A DNA stretch of 53,235 nt from CAWDPQ01 sp049642465 (lineage in GTDB: Bacteria > Acidobacteriota > Vicinamibacteria > Vicinamibacterales > 2-12-FULL-66-21). The DNA is taken from NCBI GenBank assembly GCA_049642465.1, contig JBAROV010000123.1, positions 1-53,235 on the forward strand, in the 5' to 3' direction. Below are positions 33,699 to 42,281 of the stretch, piece by piece (the stretch's first letter is position 1; every line of letters begins with the position of its first letter). The translations under genes and the position numbers were made by a program. The notes under the pieces were generated by a model. That model did no database searches. It had not been told where the DNA came from and saw only the letters and a list, made by a program, of their open reading frames with translations.

Positions 33699-34967
33699 TT
33701 AGCGGATTCCTTCAGCCGCTGCTTCCGCTCGAGACACATTCGTCTCCCGGCCATACAACAGCGAGAACAACGGTCCCGCCATCAACGTCGTCGCGATCGT
33801 CATCAACACGAGGATGGTGAAGAGCGTCGGCGTGATCAATCGGTGTTGCAGCCCGATGTTGACGAGAATGAGCTCCATCATTCCGCGGGCGTTCATCAGC
33901 GTCGCGACACCAAGGGCCTCGCGCTGGCCGGCTCCCGTCAAACGAGCGGCTGCCCAACATGCCACGCCCTTTCCTGCGCAGGCCGCGACGAACACCAGCA
34001 CCGTGACAATCCACAGCCAGGTGGAGTTGACGAGATCGAGTCGGGAATTCAGTCCCGTGTAGACGAAGAACAGAGGCACGAGCAGGGCCGCCGTCACGGG
34101 TTCGACCAGCCGCCGCAGTTCTCGCGATAGCAGTCCGCGTGGTGTCGCGGCGCCAAGCACGAACGCGCCAAATACGGCATAGATGCCGACGGTGTCGGTA
34201 AACCACGCCGCGAAGGTCACCGCAGCAAGTGTTGACGCCAGCATCCACGGGGCCACCACGCCCTGCCGTTCGGCGGCGTCATTGAGGCGACGGAGCAGCG
34301 GCCGCGCGACGAACACGACAGCAGCCACATAGAAGAGTCCTCCAGCAGCCGCTCCAATCGCGACGGCCTGGCTGCCCGTGAAGCTCCCGACGACAACGGC
34401 AAGGATGATCCATGCTGCTGCATCGTCCATGGCGCCGGCCGCCAGCGTCAGCGTGCCAAGCTCGGTTCCGGCGATTCCTCTCTCGTGGATGATCCGTGCA
34501 AGCATCGGGAATGCGGTGATGGCCATCGCGGCACCGAGAAACAGCACCGCGTGAAAGAGTTGCACGCCTTCTCCGAAAAAGTCCGGGCTTTTGAAGAGCA
34601 CGGTCGCGAGGTATCCGCCCAGCGCAAACGGTACAAGGATCCCTGCGCTCGATACGGCGGCGGCGCGCCGGCCCTGTTTCAACAGCAGATCCGGACGGAA
34701 CTCGAGGCCGACGCAGAACATGAAAAGCACGAGTCCGAGCTGACTGACGACGAAGAGAATCCGGAAATGTTGTGGCGGGAAGAGCTGAGCCTGAAGCGCC
34801 GGCAACAGCCATCCAAAAAACGAAGGGCCCATGAGGAACCCCGCGACCATCTCACCAACAACCTGTGGCTGCCTGACTTTTGCGGCGACCCAGCCAAGGC
34901 CTCGACAGACGATCAGGATGACCGCGAGCTGAAGAAAGAAAAGCGCGGCAACGTGCGTATCGCTCAT
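33699..34967 (-). CDS. CPA2-type monovalent cation:proton antiporter
   Basis: The 422-residue integral membrane protein has about 12-13 hydrophobic segments and the CPA2 pattern: LGWVAAKVRQPQVVGEMVAGFLMGPS near the start, LGLVLFMFCVGLEF, and the ion-site region TLAAGAMDDAAAWIILA with two Asp residues. No RCK (TrkA-N) domain follows, so it is a short Kef/NapA-like antiporter exchanging Na+ or K+ for protons. It is divergent from mqnD with a 29-bp gap. Confidence 0.9.
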   Translation of the reverse strand: MSDTHVAALFFLQLAVILIVCRGLGWVAAKVRQPQVVGEMVAGFLMGPSFFGWLLPALQAQLFPPQHFRILFVVSQLGLVLFMFCVGLEFRPDLLLKQGRRAAAVSSAGILVPFALGGYLATVLFKSPDFFGEGVQLFHAVLFLGAAMAITAFPMLARIIHERGIAGTELGTLTLAAGAMDDAAAWIILAVVVGSFTGSQAVAIGAAAGGLFYVAAVVFVARPLLRRLNDAAERQGVVAPWMLASTLAAVTFAAWFTDTVGIYAVFGAFVLGAATPRGLLSRELRRLVEPVTAALLVPLFFVYTGLNSRLDLVNSTWLWIVTVLVFVAACAGKGVACWAAARLTGAGQREALGVATLMNARGMMELILVNIGLQHRLITPTLFTILVLMTIATTLMAGPLFSLLYGRETNVSRAEAAAEGIR

Positions 34968-34999
34968 GCGAGGCGGACGCGCAAGTATACTGAACCGTG

Positions 35000-35836
35000 A
35001 TGTCTCAACAGCGAATCACCGTTGCGCACAGTCCCGATTCCGACGATGCCTTCATGTTCTTCGGGCTGGCGAGCGGTGCGGTAGATACCGGAGGGATAGT
35101 TGTCGAGCAAGTGCTGGCCGACATCGAAACGTTGAACCGCGCGGCGTTCGAAGGCAAATACGAAGTCACGGCCGTCTCCTTCCACGCCTACGCGCACCTC
35201 GTGGACAAATACGCCCTGCTTCCGCACGGCGCCAGCATGGGCGATCGGTATGGACCGATTGTCGTGGCGCGCCAGGACGGGGTCAGGTCAGTGCGGGGAA
35301 ACCGGATCGCCATACCCGGGACGCTCACGACCGCCTATCTGACGCTTCGTCTCTACGAACCCGCATTCGACTACGTCGTCGTTCCATTCGATCAAATTCA
35401 GGAGGCCGTGCTGACTGGCAAGGCGGATGCCGGCCTGCTTATCCACGAAGGGCAACTGACGTACTCGGATGAGGGGCTGCGAAAGGTCGTGGATCTGGGC
35501 GAGTGGTGGGCAGAGAAAACCGGTGGGCTGCCCCTGCCGCTTGGCGGAAACATCATCCGGCGTGACCTGGGTGCCGAGATGATCGCGCGCGTGTCGCGTC
35601 TGCTTCACGACAGCATCGCCTACGCGTTGTCGCACCGGCCCGAAGCAGTCGAGTACGCGCTGCAATTCGGACGCGGGCTCGATCGGGATCGAACGGACAG
35701 GTTCGTTGGCATGTACGTCAACGACCTGACGCTGGAGTACGGCGAGCGGGGCCGGTTGGGTCTGGAGCGATTGATGGCGGAGGCGTTCGAGCGGGGTTTG
35801 ATTCCGAAACCGGTTGCGGTTGAATTCGCCGCGTGA
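35000..35836 (+). CDS. mqnD: 1,4-dihydroxy-6-naphthoate synthase (menaquinone, futalosine route)
   Basis: The 278-residue protein (ATG 35000; GTG one codon earlier) has the MqnD opening VAHSPDSDDAFMFFGLASG and VTAVSFHAYAHLVDKYALLPHGASMGD, then GLLIHEGQLTYSD with the catalytic His, and GGLPLPLGGN. MqnD forms 1,4-dihydroxy-6-naphthoate from cyclic dehypoxanthine futalosine. The fold is that of periplasmic binding proteins but without an export signal. Together with mqnE at 42278 it shows the organism makes menaquinone by the futalosine pathway. Confidence 0.93.
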   Translation: MSQQRITVAHSPDSDDAFMFFGLASGAVDTGGIVVEQVLADIETLNRAAFEGKYEVTAVSFHAYAHLVDKYALLPHGASMGDRYGPIVVARQDGVRSVRGNRIAIPGTLTTAYLTLRLYEPAFDYVVVPFDQIQEAVLTGKADAGLLIHEGQLTYSDEGLRKVVDLGEWWAEKTGGLPLPLGGNIIRRDLGAEMIARVSRLLHDSIAYALSHRPEAVEYALQFGRGLDRDRTDRFVGMYVNDLTLEYGERGRLGLERLMAEAFERGLIPKPVAVEFAA

Positions 35837-35849
35837 ACCGCGCCGCCTC

Positions 35850-36512
35850 TTACGGGCCTGTCGGCAACAGATCGGAGAATACGAACACGTCGCGCCGCAC
35901 GGTTTCACCCGGGGTGACATCTATTCGACGGGCGAACATCGGACCGGCGACGGCGCAGGTGTGAAACTCGCCGCGTTCGCCGCAGGGGTCCACATCGTCG
36001 GGGAGTTCCCGCAGCAAGTTCTCATCGTAGGTCTTGCCCGCGAATGATGCAGGCAGGACGCGTGTGTCGATGCAGGTCAAGTGCGCTTCGAGGCCGCCCT
36101 GAATCATCTCGCGTCCGAGATTGCGAGTCGGCTTGCCCCACAAAGGAAACATCGCCGTCAGTCCGGTGCCAGCGAGCCGGTCCTCACGGTATCGTCGGAC
36201 ATCCTCCAGGAAGAGATCGCCGAACGCGACGTGCGTGAATCCTTCTTCTCTGGCACCTGCCACCACCGTTGCCATTCGTCGTTCGTAGACGTCATTTGCG
36301 CAGGGATCGGGGAGCTGTACGAGCATCAGCGGCAGGCCGGCTTCGCGTGCCTGGGCGAGCAGGACGCTGTGACGAACACCATGCATCGCGACGCGGTCGG
36401 CTGTCTCATTGATCGACGTCAGCAGCGCCGCTGGCGCGATCCCTTGCTGTCGCAGAACATGGAGGGTCCACGCGCTGTCTTTACCGCTGCTCCAGGACAA
36501 CAGCACCTTCAT
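35850..36512 (-). CDS. DUF71/Dph6-type ATP-pyrophosphatase (cobalamin-linked)
   Basis: The 220-residue protein has the PP-loop LLSWSSGKDSAWTL and the family motif FGDLFLEDVRRYRE, as well as DPCGERGEFHTCAV. In archaea and eukaryotes such proteins amidate diphthine; bacteria lack diphthamide, and comparative genomics has linked the bacterial branch to B12 salvage. That fits here: its ATG overlaps the btuF stop by 4 bp and it is the last gene of the riboswitch-controlled cobalamin operon. The reaction is unknown. Confidence 0.87.
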   Translation of the reverse strand: MKVLLSWSSGKDSAWTLHVLRQQGIAPAALLTSINETADRVAMHGVRHSVLLAQAREAGLPLMLVQLPDPCANDVYERRMATVVAGAREEGFTHVAFGDLFLEDVRRYREDRLAGTGLTAMFPLWGKPTRNLGREMIQGGLEAHLTCIDTRVLPASFAGKTYDENLLRELPDDVDPCGERGEFHTCAVAGPMFARRIDVTPGETVRRDVFVFSDLLPTGP

Positions 36513-37519
36513 CGAAAGGCCTCGGGATGGATTGCTCTGGCGAGCAACTCTGTTCCTTCAGCGACCCGCGGTCCCGGCACGACGACCCGTTCGTCAGCAA
36601 TGACGGACACGCGGCCGCGTGCCACCGCCGGCACCGATTTCAGGACATTCCAATCTGCGCGCATCGCGGTGATTTCCTCCTCGGTGGCCTGCGTTCCCCG
36701 GAGTTCCACAATCACATCCGGACGCCGCGACAGGATTAACTCGGTGGTGGCCTGCATCGACTGCTGCTTCACATCGGCAAGCACGTTGGTCCCGCCAGCT
36801 GCGGTGAGCATGTCGTGCAGAAACCCGACACCGCCGCTCGCGTAGATCCCGCGGAGGGCTCCCGACTCCCGGCCGAAGACCACGAGGACGCGCGGCTTGG
36901 GATCGCCGCCCACACGTTTGCGAATACCGTCGAGCGCGTGTTCGATGGACGCGGCCAGCCGGTCCGCCTCCGGCGCCTGCCCGACCGCCGCACCGAGCTG
37001 GCGAAGCGTTCGCGTGACATCCGGAAGGCCCGCATGCGAGTAGTCAAATATCGGTATCTTGCTTCGAGCGAGCTGCTGTTTCAGATCGACCTGGCTGTGA
37101 TACACGACGACGAGATCGGGACGAAGCGCCAATATGCGCTCGAGATCGGGGTCGAGCAACGCGCCGACGCGTGCCAGTTTTTCAACGGCTGGCGGGTAGT
37201 GATCGAAACTGCTGACCCCGACGACCTGATTGCCGGCGCCGATCGCGAACAGCATCTCGGTGACCGCAGGAATGACGGAGACGATTCGCTGCGGCCGCGG
37301 TGACTGGCCAGCGGCGAGAGACAGGCAAGAGAGAAGGAAGACGCCCACCAGCAGCGGTAGTGGCCAAAGCGCCTGCGGCCCGAGCGAGGCGCCGGAGGGA
37401 AGCGGCGCGGCGCGCCGCCGCCGAGCGAGAGCGAGTGGGGGTGGGGCCCCGCGAGCATTAAGAAAAGATGACGGAAAGCTCGAGTAACCCAGAGTTAGGA
37501 CCTCTTCACTAATAACCAT
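36509..37519 (-). CDS. btuF: Cobalamin ABC transporter substrate-binding protein
   Basis: From ATG 37519 the protein has 336 residues. The core from about residue 75 is a BtuF/FecB-type binding protein: RIVSVIPAVTEMLFAIGAG, GVSSFDHYPP, LRPDLVVVYHS and the C-terminal RPDVIVELRGTQ. The hydrophobic export segment LWPLPLLVGVFLLSCLSLAAG is near residues 51-71. It is preceded by an odd stretch (22-45) of Ala, Pro and Arg encoded by a dispersed GC-rich repeat. No other ATG, GTG or TTG lies in frame between the two regions. It overlaps btuC by 25 bp. It should bind B12 in the periplasm. Confidence 0.87.
   Translation of the reverse strand: MVISEEVLTLGYSSFPSSFLNARGAPPPLALARRRRAAPLPSGASLGPQALWPLPLLVGVFLLSCLSLAAGQSPRPQRIVSVIPAVTEMLFAIGAGNQVVGVSSFDHYPPAVEKLARVGALLDPDLERILALRPDLVVVYHSQVDLKQQLARSKIPIFDYSHAGLPDVTRTLRQLGAAVGQAPEADRLAASIEHALDGIRKRVGGDPKPRVLVVFGRESGALRGIYASGGVGFLHDMLTAAGGTNVLADVKQQSMQATTELILSRRPDVIVELRGTQATEEEITAMRADWNVLKSVPAVARGRVSVIADERVVVPGPRVAEGTELLARAIHPEAFR
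37385..37460. repeat. Dispersed GC-rich repeat (GGGGCCCCGCGAGC family) inside btuF
   Basis: The block ends with GAGTGGGGGTGGGGCCCCGCGAGC (in parts: GAGTGGGG, then GGGGCCCCGCGAGC at about 37442-37455), shared with the copy near 53092-53117, and also contains a GGCGCGGCGCGCCGCC palindrome-like core. In btuF it is translated on the minus strand as an Ala/Pro/Arg-rich segment before the export helix. Confidence 0.65.
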
Positions 37520-38502
37520 AAAAAGAACGGGCCTCCGATGAGCGCGGTGATGACGCCGACGGGCAGCTCGAGCGGCGAGAGCAGCGTGCGGGCGAGCACG
37601 TCGCAGCCCACGAGAAATGCCGCGCCAAACAGCGCTGACGCGGGGAGTACCACCCGGTGATCGGGACCCACCAGGAGCCGCACGAGATGGGGGATGATGA
37701 TGCCGACGAATCCAATCGGGCCGGCGACTGACACCGCGGCCCCGGTCACCAGCGAGCCGCTCACGAACGCCGATCGCTGCACCCGCGCGACATCCACACC
37801 TCGGGTTGCCGCGCCGTCCGGTCCGAGGCTGAGGACGTTGAGCGGACGGGCAAGCCACGCGAATACGACGAACGCGCCGAGGATCAACGGGGTGGCCGTC
37901 ACCAGCGGCTCGTAGCTGCTGACGTCGAGATCCCCCATGAGCCATCGCAGCGTGCGGTAGGTCTCAGAAAAATCGGCAAAGTATTGAACGAAAAGAATGA
38001 GCGCTGAGAAGAACGCGTTCATCGTGACCCCCGCGAGGAGCAGTACCTCGGTCGACAGGCCCGAATGCCTGGCGCGAGCGAGTGCGTAAACAATCGCCAC
38101 GGCACCAATCGATCCGGCAAAGCTCGCGAGGGGAACCGTTGACATTCCGAAGACGGCGAAAGACCAGTTGAATGTGATCGCGAGCATGGCGCCAAGCGCC
38201 GCACCGGCCGAGACCCCAAGCGTGAAGGGTGTGGCGAGCGGATTGCGCAACAACCCCTGAAATACCACGCCAGCCGACGCGAGCGCTGCGCCGACGAGCG
38301 CCCCGGCCAGCGTGCGGGGCAGCCTGGCGATCAGCAGGATCTGCGCGTCAACGTTTTCGCCGAACGGGATGCTGCGATCGAGCGCACGCCGCAGATCGAC
38401 GGGCGTTGAGCCGATGAGCGGCGCCACGATGATTGTGCCGGCAGCGAGGGCGCCAAACGCACCGATCGCCAGCACGACGCGACGCCGGATGCCGGCTGTC
38501 AT
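37495..38502 (-). CDS. btuC: Cobalamin ABC transporter permease
   Basis: The 335-residue permease of the FecCD/BtuC family has about ten membrane helices and the family marks RLPRTLAGALVGAALASAGVVFQ, NPLATPFTLGVSAGAALGA, LAGVTMNAFFSA, GFVGIIIPHLVRLLVGPDHR and the terminal GGPFFLWLLV. It forms the channel through which B12 crosses the inner membrane. It overlaps btuD by 4 bp and btuF by 25 bp. Confidence 0.94.
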   Translation of the reverse strand: MTAGIRRRVVLAIGAFGALAAGTIIVAPLIGSTPVDLRRALDRSIPFGENVDAQILLIARLPRTLAGALVGAALASAGVVFQGLLRNPLATPFTLGVSAGAALGAMLAITFNWSFAVFGMSTVPLASFAGSIGAVAIVYALARARHSGLSTEVLLLAGVTMNAFFSALILFVQYFADFSETYRTLRWLMGDLDVSSYEPLVTATPLILGAFVVFAWLARPLNVLSLGPDGAATRGVDVARVQRSAFVSGSLVTGAAVSVAGPIGFVGIIIPHLVRLLVGPDHRVVLPASALFGAAFLVGCDVLARTLLSPLELPVGVITALIGGPFFLWLLVKRS

Positions 38503-39314
38503 GGCAGCGGAGTCGCAGCCCGTGCAACCGGCACCACGACGAGGTGACCGGCCGAGTCGTGATGTCGGACCTCAGCATCGACTCCGTACACGGCGCGGAT
38601 ATTTTCCGGCGTGAGGACCGCATCAGTCGCGCCGGCTGCACCAATCTCACCGTCCTTCAACAGCACGAGCGAATCGCACAGTCCTGCAGCGAAATTGAGA
38701 TCGTGCGTGCAGACGACGATCGCGAGCGGGTGATCTCGCTGCAAACGACGCAACAACTCCGCCGTCTCGAGGACGTAACCGACATCGAGCGCTGTCGTCG
38801 GTTCATCGAGCAGCAGCAGTGGGTGAGTGACGCTGCCAGGTGTGGCGATTTGCGCGAGGGCGGCGGCGATGATTACGCGTTGCTTTTCGCCGCCGCTGAG
38901 GGTGGCAAATGACCGATCCGCGAGCGACAGGGTGCCGGTGGCGCGAAGCGCGTTACGTGCGAGGTCGAAATCCGCCGGTCCTTCGATCTCGAACGCCGCG
39001 AGGTGCGGATATCGACCCATCAACGCCACTTCGAGGACGGTGTAATCGAATGCGAGGTGCGTCTCCTGCGGCACCATCGCGATTCGTCGCGCCACCGTCT
39101 TGCGCGCGATTCGATCGAGGTTGACCTCGTCAAGCGTGACGCTGCCGCGCGATGGCCGAAGAATGCCCGCAAGAATCCGCAGAAGCGTGCTCTTCCCCGA
39201 ACCATTCGGCCCCAGGATGCCCATCAGGGCGCCTGGCTGTACGTTGACCGAGACGCCGCGCAGGATCGGCGTCCCCGGTCGATAGCCGAAGTGAACGTCA
39301 GCGGCCCGCAGCAA
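38499..39314 (-). CDS. btuD: Cobalamin ABC transporter ATP-binding protein
   Basis: The 271-residue ATPase has Walker A GPNGSGKST, signature LSGGEKQRV, Walker B LLLLDEPTTALD and the switch His in VCTHDLNFAA, in the FecE/BtuD style. A C-terminal extension of about 30 residues (VRHHDSAGHLVVVPVARA) is common in B12/heme transporters. Its start lies 17 bp inside the end of btuB, so the operon order is btuB-btuD-btuC-btuF. Confidence 0.94.
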   Translation of the reverse strand: MLRAADVHFGYRPGTPILRGVSVNVQPGALMGILGPNGSGKSTLLRILAGILRPSRGSVTLDEVNLDRIARKTVARRIAMVPQETHLAFDYTVLEVALMGRYPHLAAFEIEGPADFDLARNALRATGTLSLADRSFATLSGGEKQRVIIAAALAQIATPGSVTHPLLLLDEPTTALDVGYVLETAELLRRLQRDHPLAIVVCTHDLNFAAGLCDSLVLLKDGEIGAAGATDAVLTPENIRAVYGVDAEVRHHDSAGHLVVVPVARAATPLP

Positions 39315-41517
39315 CCCGAATCCCTGCCATCACCCCGCGGCCGAGCGCTGGAAAACCGAGCACTTCTTCGTAGTGCCGGTCGAACAGGTTCGTAACGCGC
39401 GCGAACACGTCGATGCCGCGGGGCGCTCGCCAGTTGACGCCGGTGTGGACCACGGCGTAGCCGGCCGAGTCGAAGAGCCCGCCGAACGTGCCGAATGACG
39501 GATCGACATCGCGCGTGCGGCTGCGCCCTCCTGCGATGACGAACCCGGACAGACGGCCAACGTTGACCCGCAACTCGGTTGACACCTGTCGCGCTGGACG
39601 GCGCAGGAGGCGGTCTCCCGGTTCGAATGGCGATGGCGCGGCAGAATCTCCATCAACCGGCAGAATCTCCGTGCCGAGGAACGTCACTGACCCTCGAAAA
39701 TCGAGGTCGACAGGGAGGCCCAGCGTGACTCTTGCGCGCGCGTTTCCGGTGAGCTCCACACCCCGGGTCTGCGCGTTGGAAATATTGTCGGTGCGATAGT
39801 GGCTCGAGCGGCTGAAGGATCCGACTGCGACGATCAGATCGTCGTAGTGATTGAAGAACGCGGTGGCTTCGAGCGACACACGTCCTCCGGCCAGGGCCTG
39901 ATCGATCCCTGTCTCGAAACTGCGGCTGCGCTCGGGCCGAAGCGACGGATTATCGGTAAAGGCGATCTCGAACGCATCGGGCGGGCGGATGCCGGTCCCG
40001 GCAGAAACTCGCAGCTTCGTGAACGTGCCGTTCGACTCGCGAACAAACCATGCGGCCCCAATCTTCGGATTCGCTGAGGTCACCGTGTCGGCGGCAAAAT
40101 CCGGTCGGAGCGCAAACGCATCGGGGTTCCCCGCAAGCGCCTGGCGCGCAATCCGCTCGGCGCGAACGCCGCCGGTGACGAACAGCCGGTCCGCGCGGCT
40201 CCAGCGCACTTCACCGAAGAGGCCTTGCAGCGAGCGGTCAACGGGCACGCGACGTGAGCCTCCGCCAACGATGAACGTGCTGCCCGCACGCTCGCGGCTC
40301 ATTTCGCCGCCGAATGACAGCTGCAGGTCACGCTGAAGCGTGAGATCCACCTGCGTCCGTCCGGTCGTCCGGCGCGATGTGGTCTCGGAACCGCCGAACG
40401 GGCTGACCACCTCGCCGTCGATGTGCGACGTCGAGAGCCACGCCGTGAGCCGCACTCGCGAGCCCAGCGGTGTCCACCCGGACATCGAGGCCAGCCATCG
40501 GTCGTTGCTGCCCCGGGACACGAGATCGATGCCGGAGAATGTTCCTCCCGGATCCGACCCGAATGGGCCGGGGAAGCCGCGTTCGTCATTCGTGTAATGG
40601 AGGGTTGTGCGAACGCCGCCTCCTGAGCGGGACCAGCCGACACTTCCCGCGGCCGTCCAGCGCTGGTAGTCGTCGTTCTCGACCACGCCGTCGCTCGCCA
40701 GCCGCTCGGCGGACGCGCCCCATTGCCAATCCTTGACGCTGCCCGAGGCCGCACCCGCCACTCTTGCTGTAGCGAAACTGCCGCCTTCAAAAACGCCGGA
40801 CGCAACCGGTGCGCCGCTTTGCCTGGACACGATGCGGATCACCGAACCGATTGCGTTCGAGCCGTAGAGCGCGCTCTGCGGTCCGCGGACGATTTCGATG
40901 CGCTCGACATTGACGACCGGCACGTGCGCGAAATCGAAGCCGCCGCCGAAGGCGTTGGCCTGGACGCCGTCGATGAACACGAGCGAATAATCCGATTCGC
41001 CGCCGCGCGGGAACACGCTGGTCTGCGCGCCGACGCCGCCGGCGCTGGCGATGGCGAGTCCCGGCGCCAGGCGCAGCGCGTCAGTCAGGTTCTGCATTTG
41101 GAGCGCGAGGAGATCTTCGCGGGTGACCACGGTAACGCTCGATGAGGCCGCGGAGAGCGGAATGTCAACCTGCGAGGCCGACACGACAACCGCTTCGCGG
41201 ACGGCGCTGACCTCCAGCGCAATGGTCCCGACGTCACCAGCTTTGTCGACGGCGACGGGACGCGCGCGGAATCCTTCTGCAGAGGCACGGACGTCGAACG
41301 GTCCGGTATGTGAGGTTTCAATCGTGAACCGACCTGCCGCATCGGTCACAGTGGTTGCGACAACCGAACCGCTGTCAATCACGATGACGGTTGCGCCGCG
41401 TACGACGCGCCCGTCGGGATCGACAACGCGTCCCGAGAGGGTGTCGGCCCACGTGGCTGGAATCGAGAAGAACAGTAGCAGGAAGGTGAGAAAGAACGGG
41501 CGAACGGCAGTACGCAT
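39298..41517 (-). CDS. btuB: TonB-dependent vitamin B12 receptor
   Basis: From ATG 41517 (Shine-Dalgarno AAAAGGAG at 41530-41523) the protein has 739 residues: a signal peptide (VRPFFLTFLLLFFSIPATWA), a carboxypeptidase-like beta domain (about 28-105, LSGRVVDPDGRVVRGATV), a plug (about 110-225, with RGGESDYSLVFIDGVQ and RIEIVRGPQSALYGSNAIG) and a 22-strand barrel ending near FARVTNLFDRHYEEVLGFPALGRG. An open frame continues upstream to 41658 but that is riboswitch sequence. It takes up cobalamin across the outer membrane with TonB energy. Riboswitch and btuDCF context give the substrate. Confidence 0.93.
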   Translation of the reverse strand: MRTAVRPFFLTFLLLFFSIPATWADTLSGRVVDPDGRVVRGATVIVIDSGSVVATTVTDAAGRFTIETSHTGPFDVRASAEGFRARPVAVDKAGDVGTIALEVSAVREAVVVSASQVDIPLSAASSSVTVVTREDLLALQMQNLTDALRLAPGLAIASAGGVGAQTSVFPRGGESDYSLVFIDGVQANAFGGGFDFAHVPVVNVERIEIVRGPQSALYGSNAIGSVIRIVSRQSGAPVASGVFEGGSFATARVAGAASGSVKDWQWGASAERLASDGVVENDDYQRWTAAGSVGWSRSGGGVRTTLHYTNDERGFPGPFGSDPGGTFSGIDLVSRGSNDRWLASMSGWTPLGSRVRLTAWLSTSHIDGEVVSPFGGSETTSRRTTGRTQVDLTLQRDLQLSFGGEMSRERAGSTFIVGGGSRRVPVDRSLQGLFGEVRWSRADRLFVTGGVRAERIARQALAGNPDAFALRPDFAADTVTSANPKIGAAWFVRESNGTFTKLRVSAGTGIRPPDAFEIAFTDNPSLRPERSRSFETGIDQALAGGRVSLEATAFFNHYDDLIVAVGSFSRSSHYRTDNISNAQTRGVELTGNARARVTLGLPVDLDFRGSVTFLGTEILPVDGDSAAPSPFEPGDRLLRRPARQVSTELRVNVGRLSGFVIAGGRSRTRDVDPSFGTFGGLFDSAGYAVVHTGVNWRAPRGIDVFARVTNLFDRHYEEVLGFPALGRGVMAGIRVAAGR

Positions 41518-41523
41518 CCGGGC

Positions 41524-41557
41524 TCCTTTTCGGCGTGTCTCGCGCCGATGAAAAGGA
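41524..41557 (-). promoter_or_regulatory. Shine-Dalgarno-sequestering hairpin (riboswitch expression platform)
   Basis: On the minus strand TCCTTTT (41557-41551), bulge CAT, CGGCG (41547-41543), loop CGAGACA, CGCCG (41535-41531), AAAAGGA (41530-41524): a 12-bp stem with one 3-nt bulge. The right arm is the btuB ribosome-binding site. The hairpin starts 2 nt after the aptamer closing stem, so ligand binding can decide whether the site is free. This points to control of translation rather than termination; there is no T-run. Confidence 0.75.
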
Positions 41558-41559
41558 CG

Positions 41560-41730
41560 GCCCGGCGTCCAGGTATCCTGGCTTGCGGATCTTGGCCTTC
41601 GTCCAACGCCTTCCCGCACGGTCCAACCCGTGCAGTGGCGGCCGGTCATTGCCGGCACATGACGAACGCTCCCCGCTTACAGTGGCGGCACCGCGTGGGA
41701 TTTCCACCCACTTCGCTTGGGCCGCCGGGC
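41560..41730 (-). promoter_or_regulatory. Cobalamin (AdoCbl-type) riboswitch aptamer
   Basis: On the minus strand the leader carries the conserved core GTGGAAATCCCAC, GCCGCCACTGTAAGCGGGG and GCCACTGCAC...GGGAAGG, and the B12 box AAGCCAGGATACCTGG (about 41585-41570). The closing helix P1 is perfect: GCCCGGCG (41730-41723) with CGCCGGGC (41567-41560). It precedes a cobalamin transport operon. A -10 box TATACT (41753-41748) lies 17 nt upstream of P1. Confidence 0.95.
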
Positions 41731-41747
41731 GCAGTCAGTCTGCTGGC

Positions 41748-41753
41748 AGTATA
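41748..41753 (-). promoter_or_regulatory. Candidate -10 box of the btu operon
   Basis: TATACT on the minus strand, placed so that transcription would begin near 41741, about 10 nt before the first strand of riboswitch helix P1. No good -35 hexamer is found at 16-18 bp, so the promoter may be weak or use another factor. Confidence 0.4.
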
Positions 41754-41783
41754 CCGCGCTAGAATAGTTTTCTTGGTCGAATC

Positions 41784-42281
41784 ATGAACAAACCTTCTAC
41801 AGGCGCGATACGGCCGGACCCGGCGCCCCCCATCTCAACAACCGGGTCGCTGGTCGTGCTTGGCGACTCGCTCGAGCTCCAGACGAGTCAACGGGTTGAT
41901 CTGGTGGATCTCACCGATTCGGTCAGGGGAATCGTCCGCCGCTCTTCGATTCGTGAAGGCATTGCCAGCCTCTGGTCGCTGCACACGACGTGCGCGATCT
42001 TCATCAACGAAGTGCAAACGGCGCTGCACGCCGACATTCGACGATTTCTGGAGCAGGTCGTGGCTCGGGATGGCGAGTGGATGCACAACGATCCGGCGCA
42101 TTCCGATTGCGACCGCATGAACGCCGACGCGCATCTTCGTGCGATGTTGTTGGGGCATAGCCTCACGGTTCAGATCACCGCGGGCGAGATCGTCCTCGGG
42201 ACCTGGCAGCGGATTCTGGCAGCCGAGATGGACGGTCCGAGAACGCGGACGGTGCGCGTTCAGTTGATGGGTACTCCATGA
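41784..42281 (+). CDS. YjbQ/UPF0047 family protein
   Basis: The 165-residue protein has the UPF0047 fold marks: DLTDSVRGIVRRSSIREGIASLWSLHTTCAIFINE, a histidine-rich metal site (MHNDPAHSDCDRMNADAHLRAMLLG) and GTWQRILAAEMDGPRTRTV. YjbQ of E. coli shows weak thiamine-phosphate synthase activity, but its physiological role is uncertain. About 20 extra residues precede the domain. It overlaps mqnE by 4 bp, so the two are co-expressed. Confidence 0.9.
   Translation: MNKPSTGAIRPDPAPPISTTGSLVVLGDSLELQTSQRVDLVDLTDSVRGIVRRSSIREGIASLWSLHTTCAIFINEVQTALHADIRRFLEQVVARDGEWMHNDPAHSDCDRMNADAHLRAMLLGHSLTVQITAGEIVLGTWQRILAAEMDGPRTRTVRVQLMGTP

Noticed and set aside
37520..37945. Extending btuF upstream to 37945
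   Set aside because: The added 142 residues are the shifted frame of btuC, rich in Arg and without structure; the ATG at 37519 is sufficient.
41518..41658. Extending btuB upstream to 41658
   Set aside because: This stretch is riboswitch and expression platform, and the extension would bury the signal peptide.
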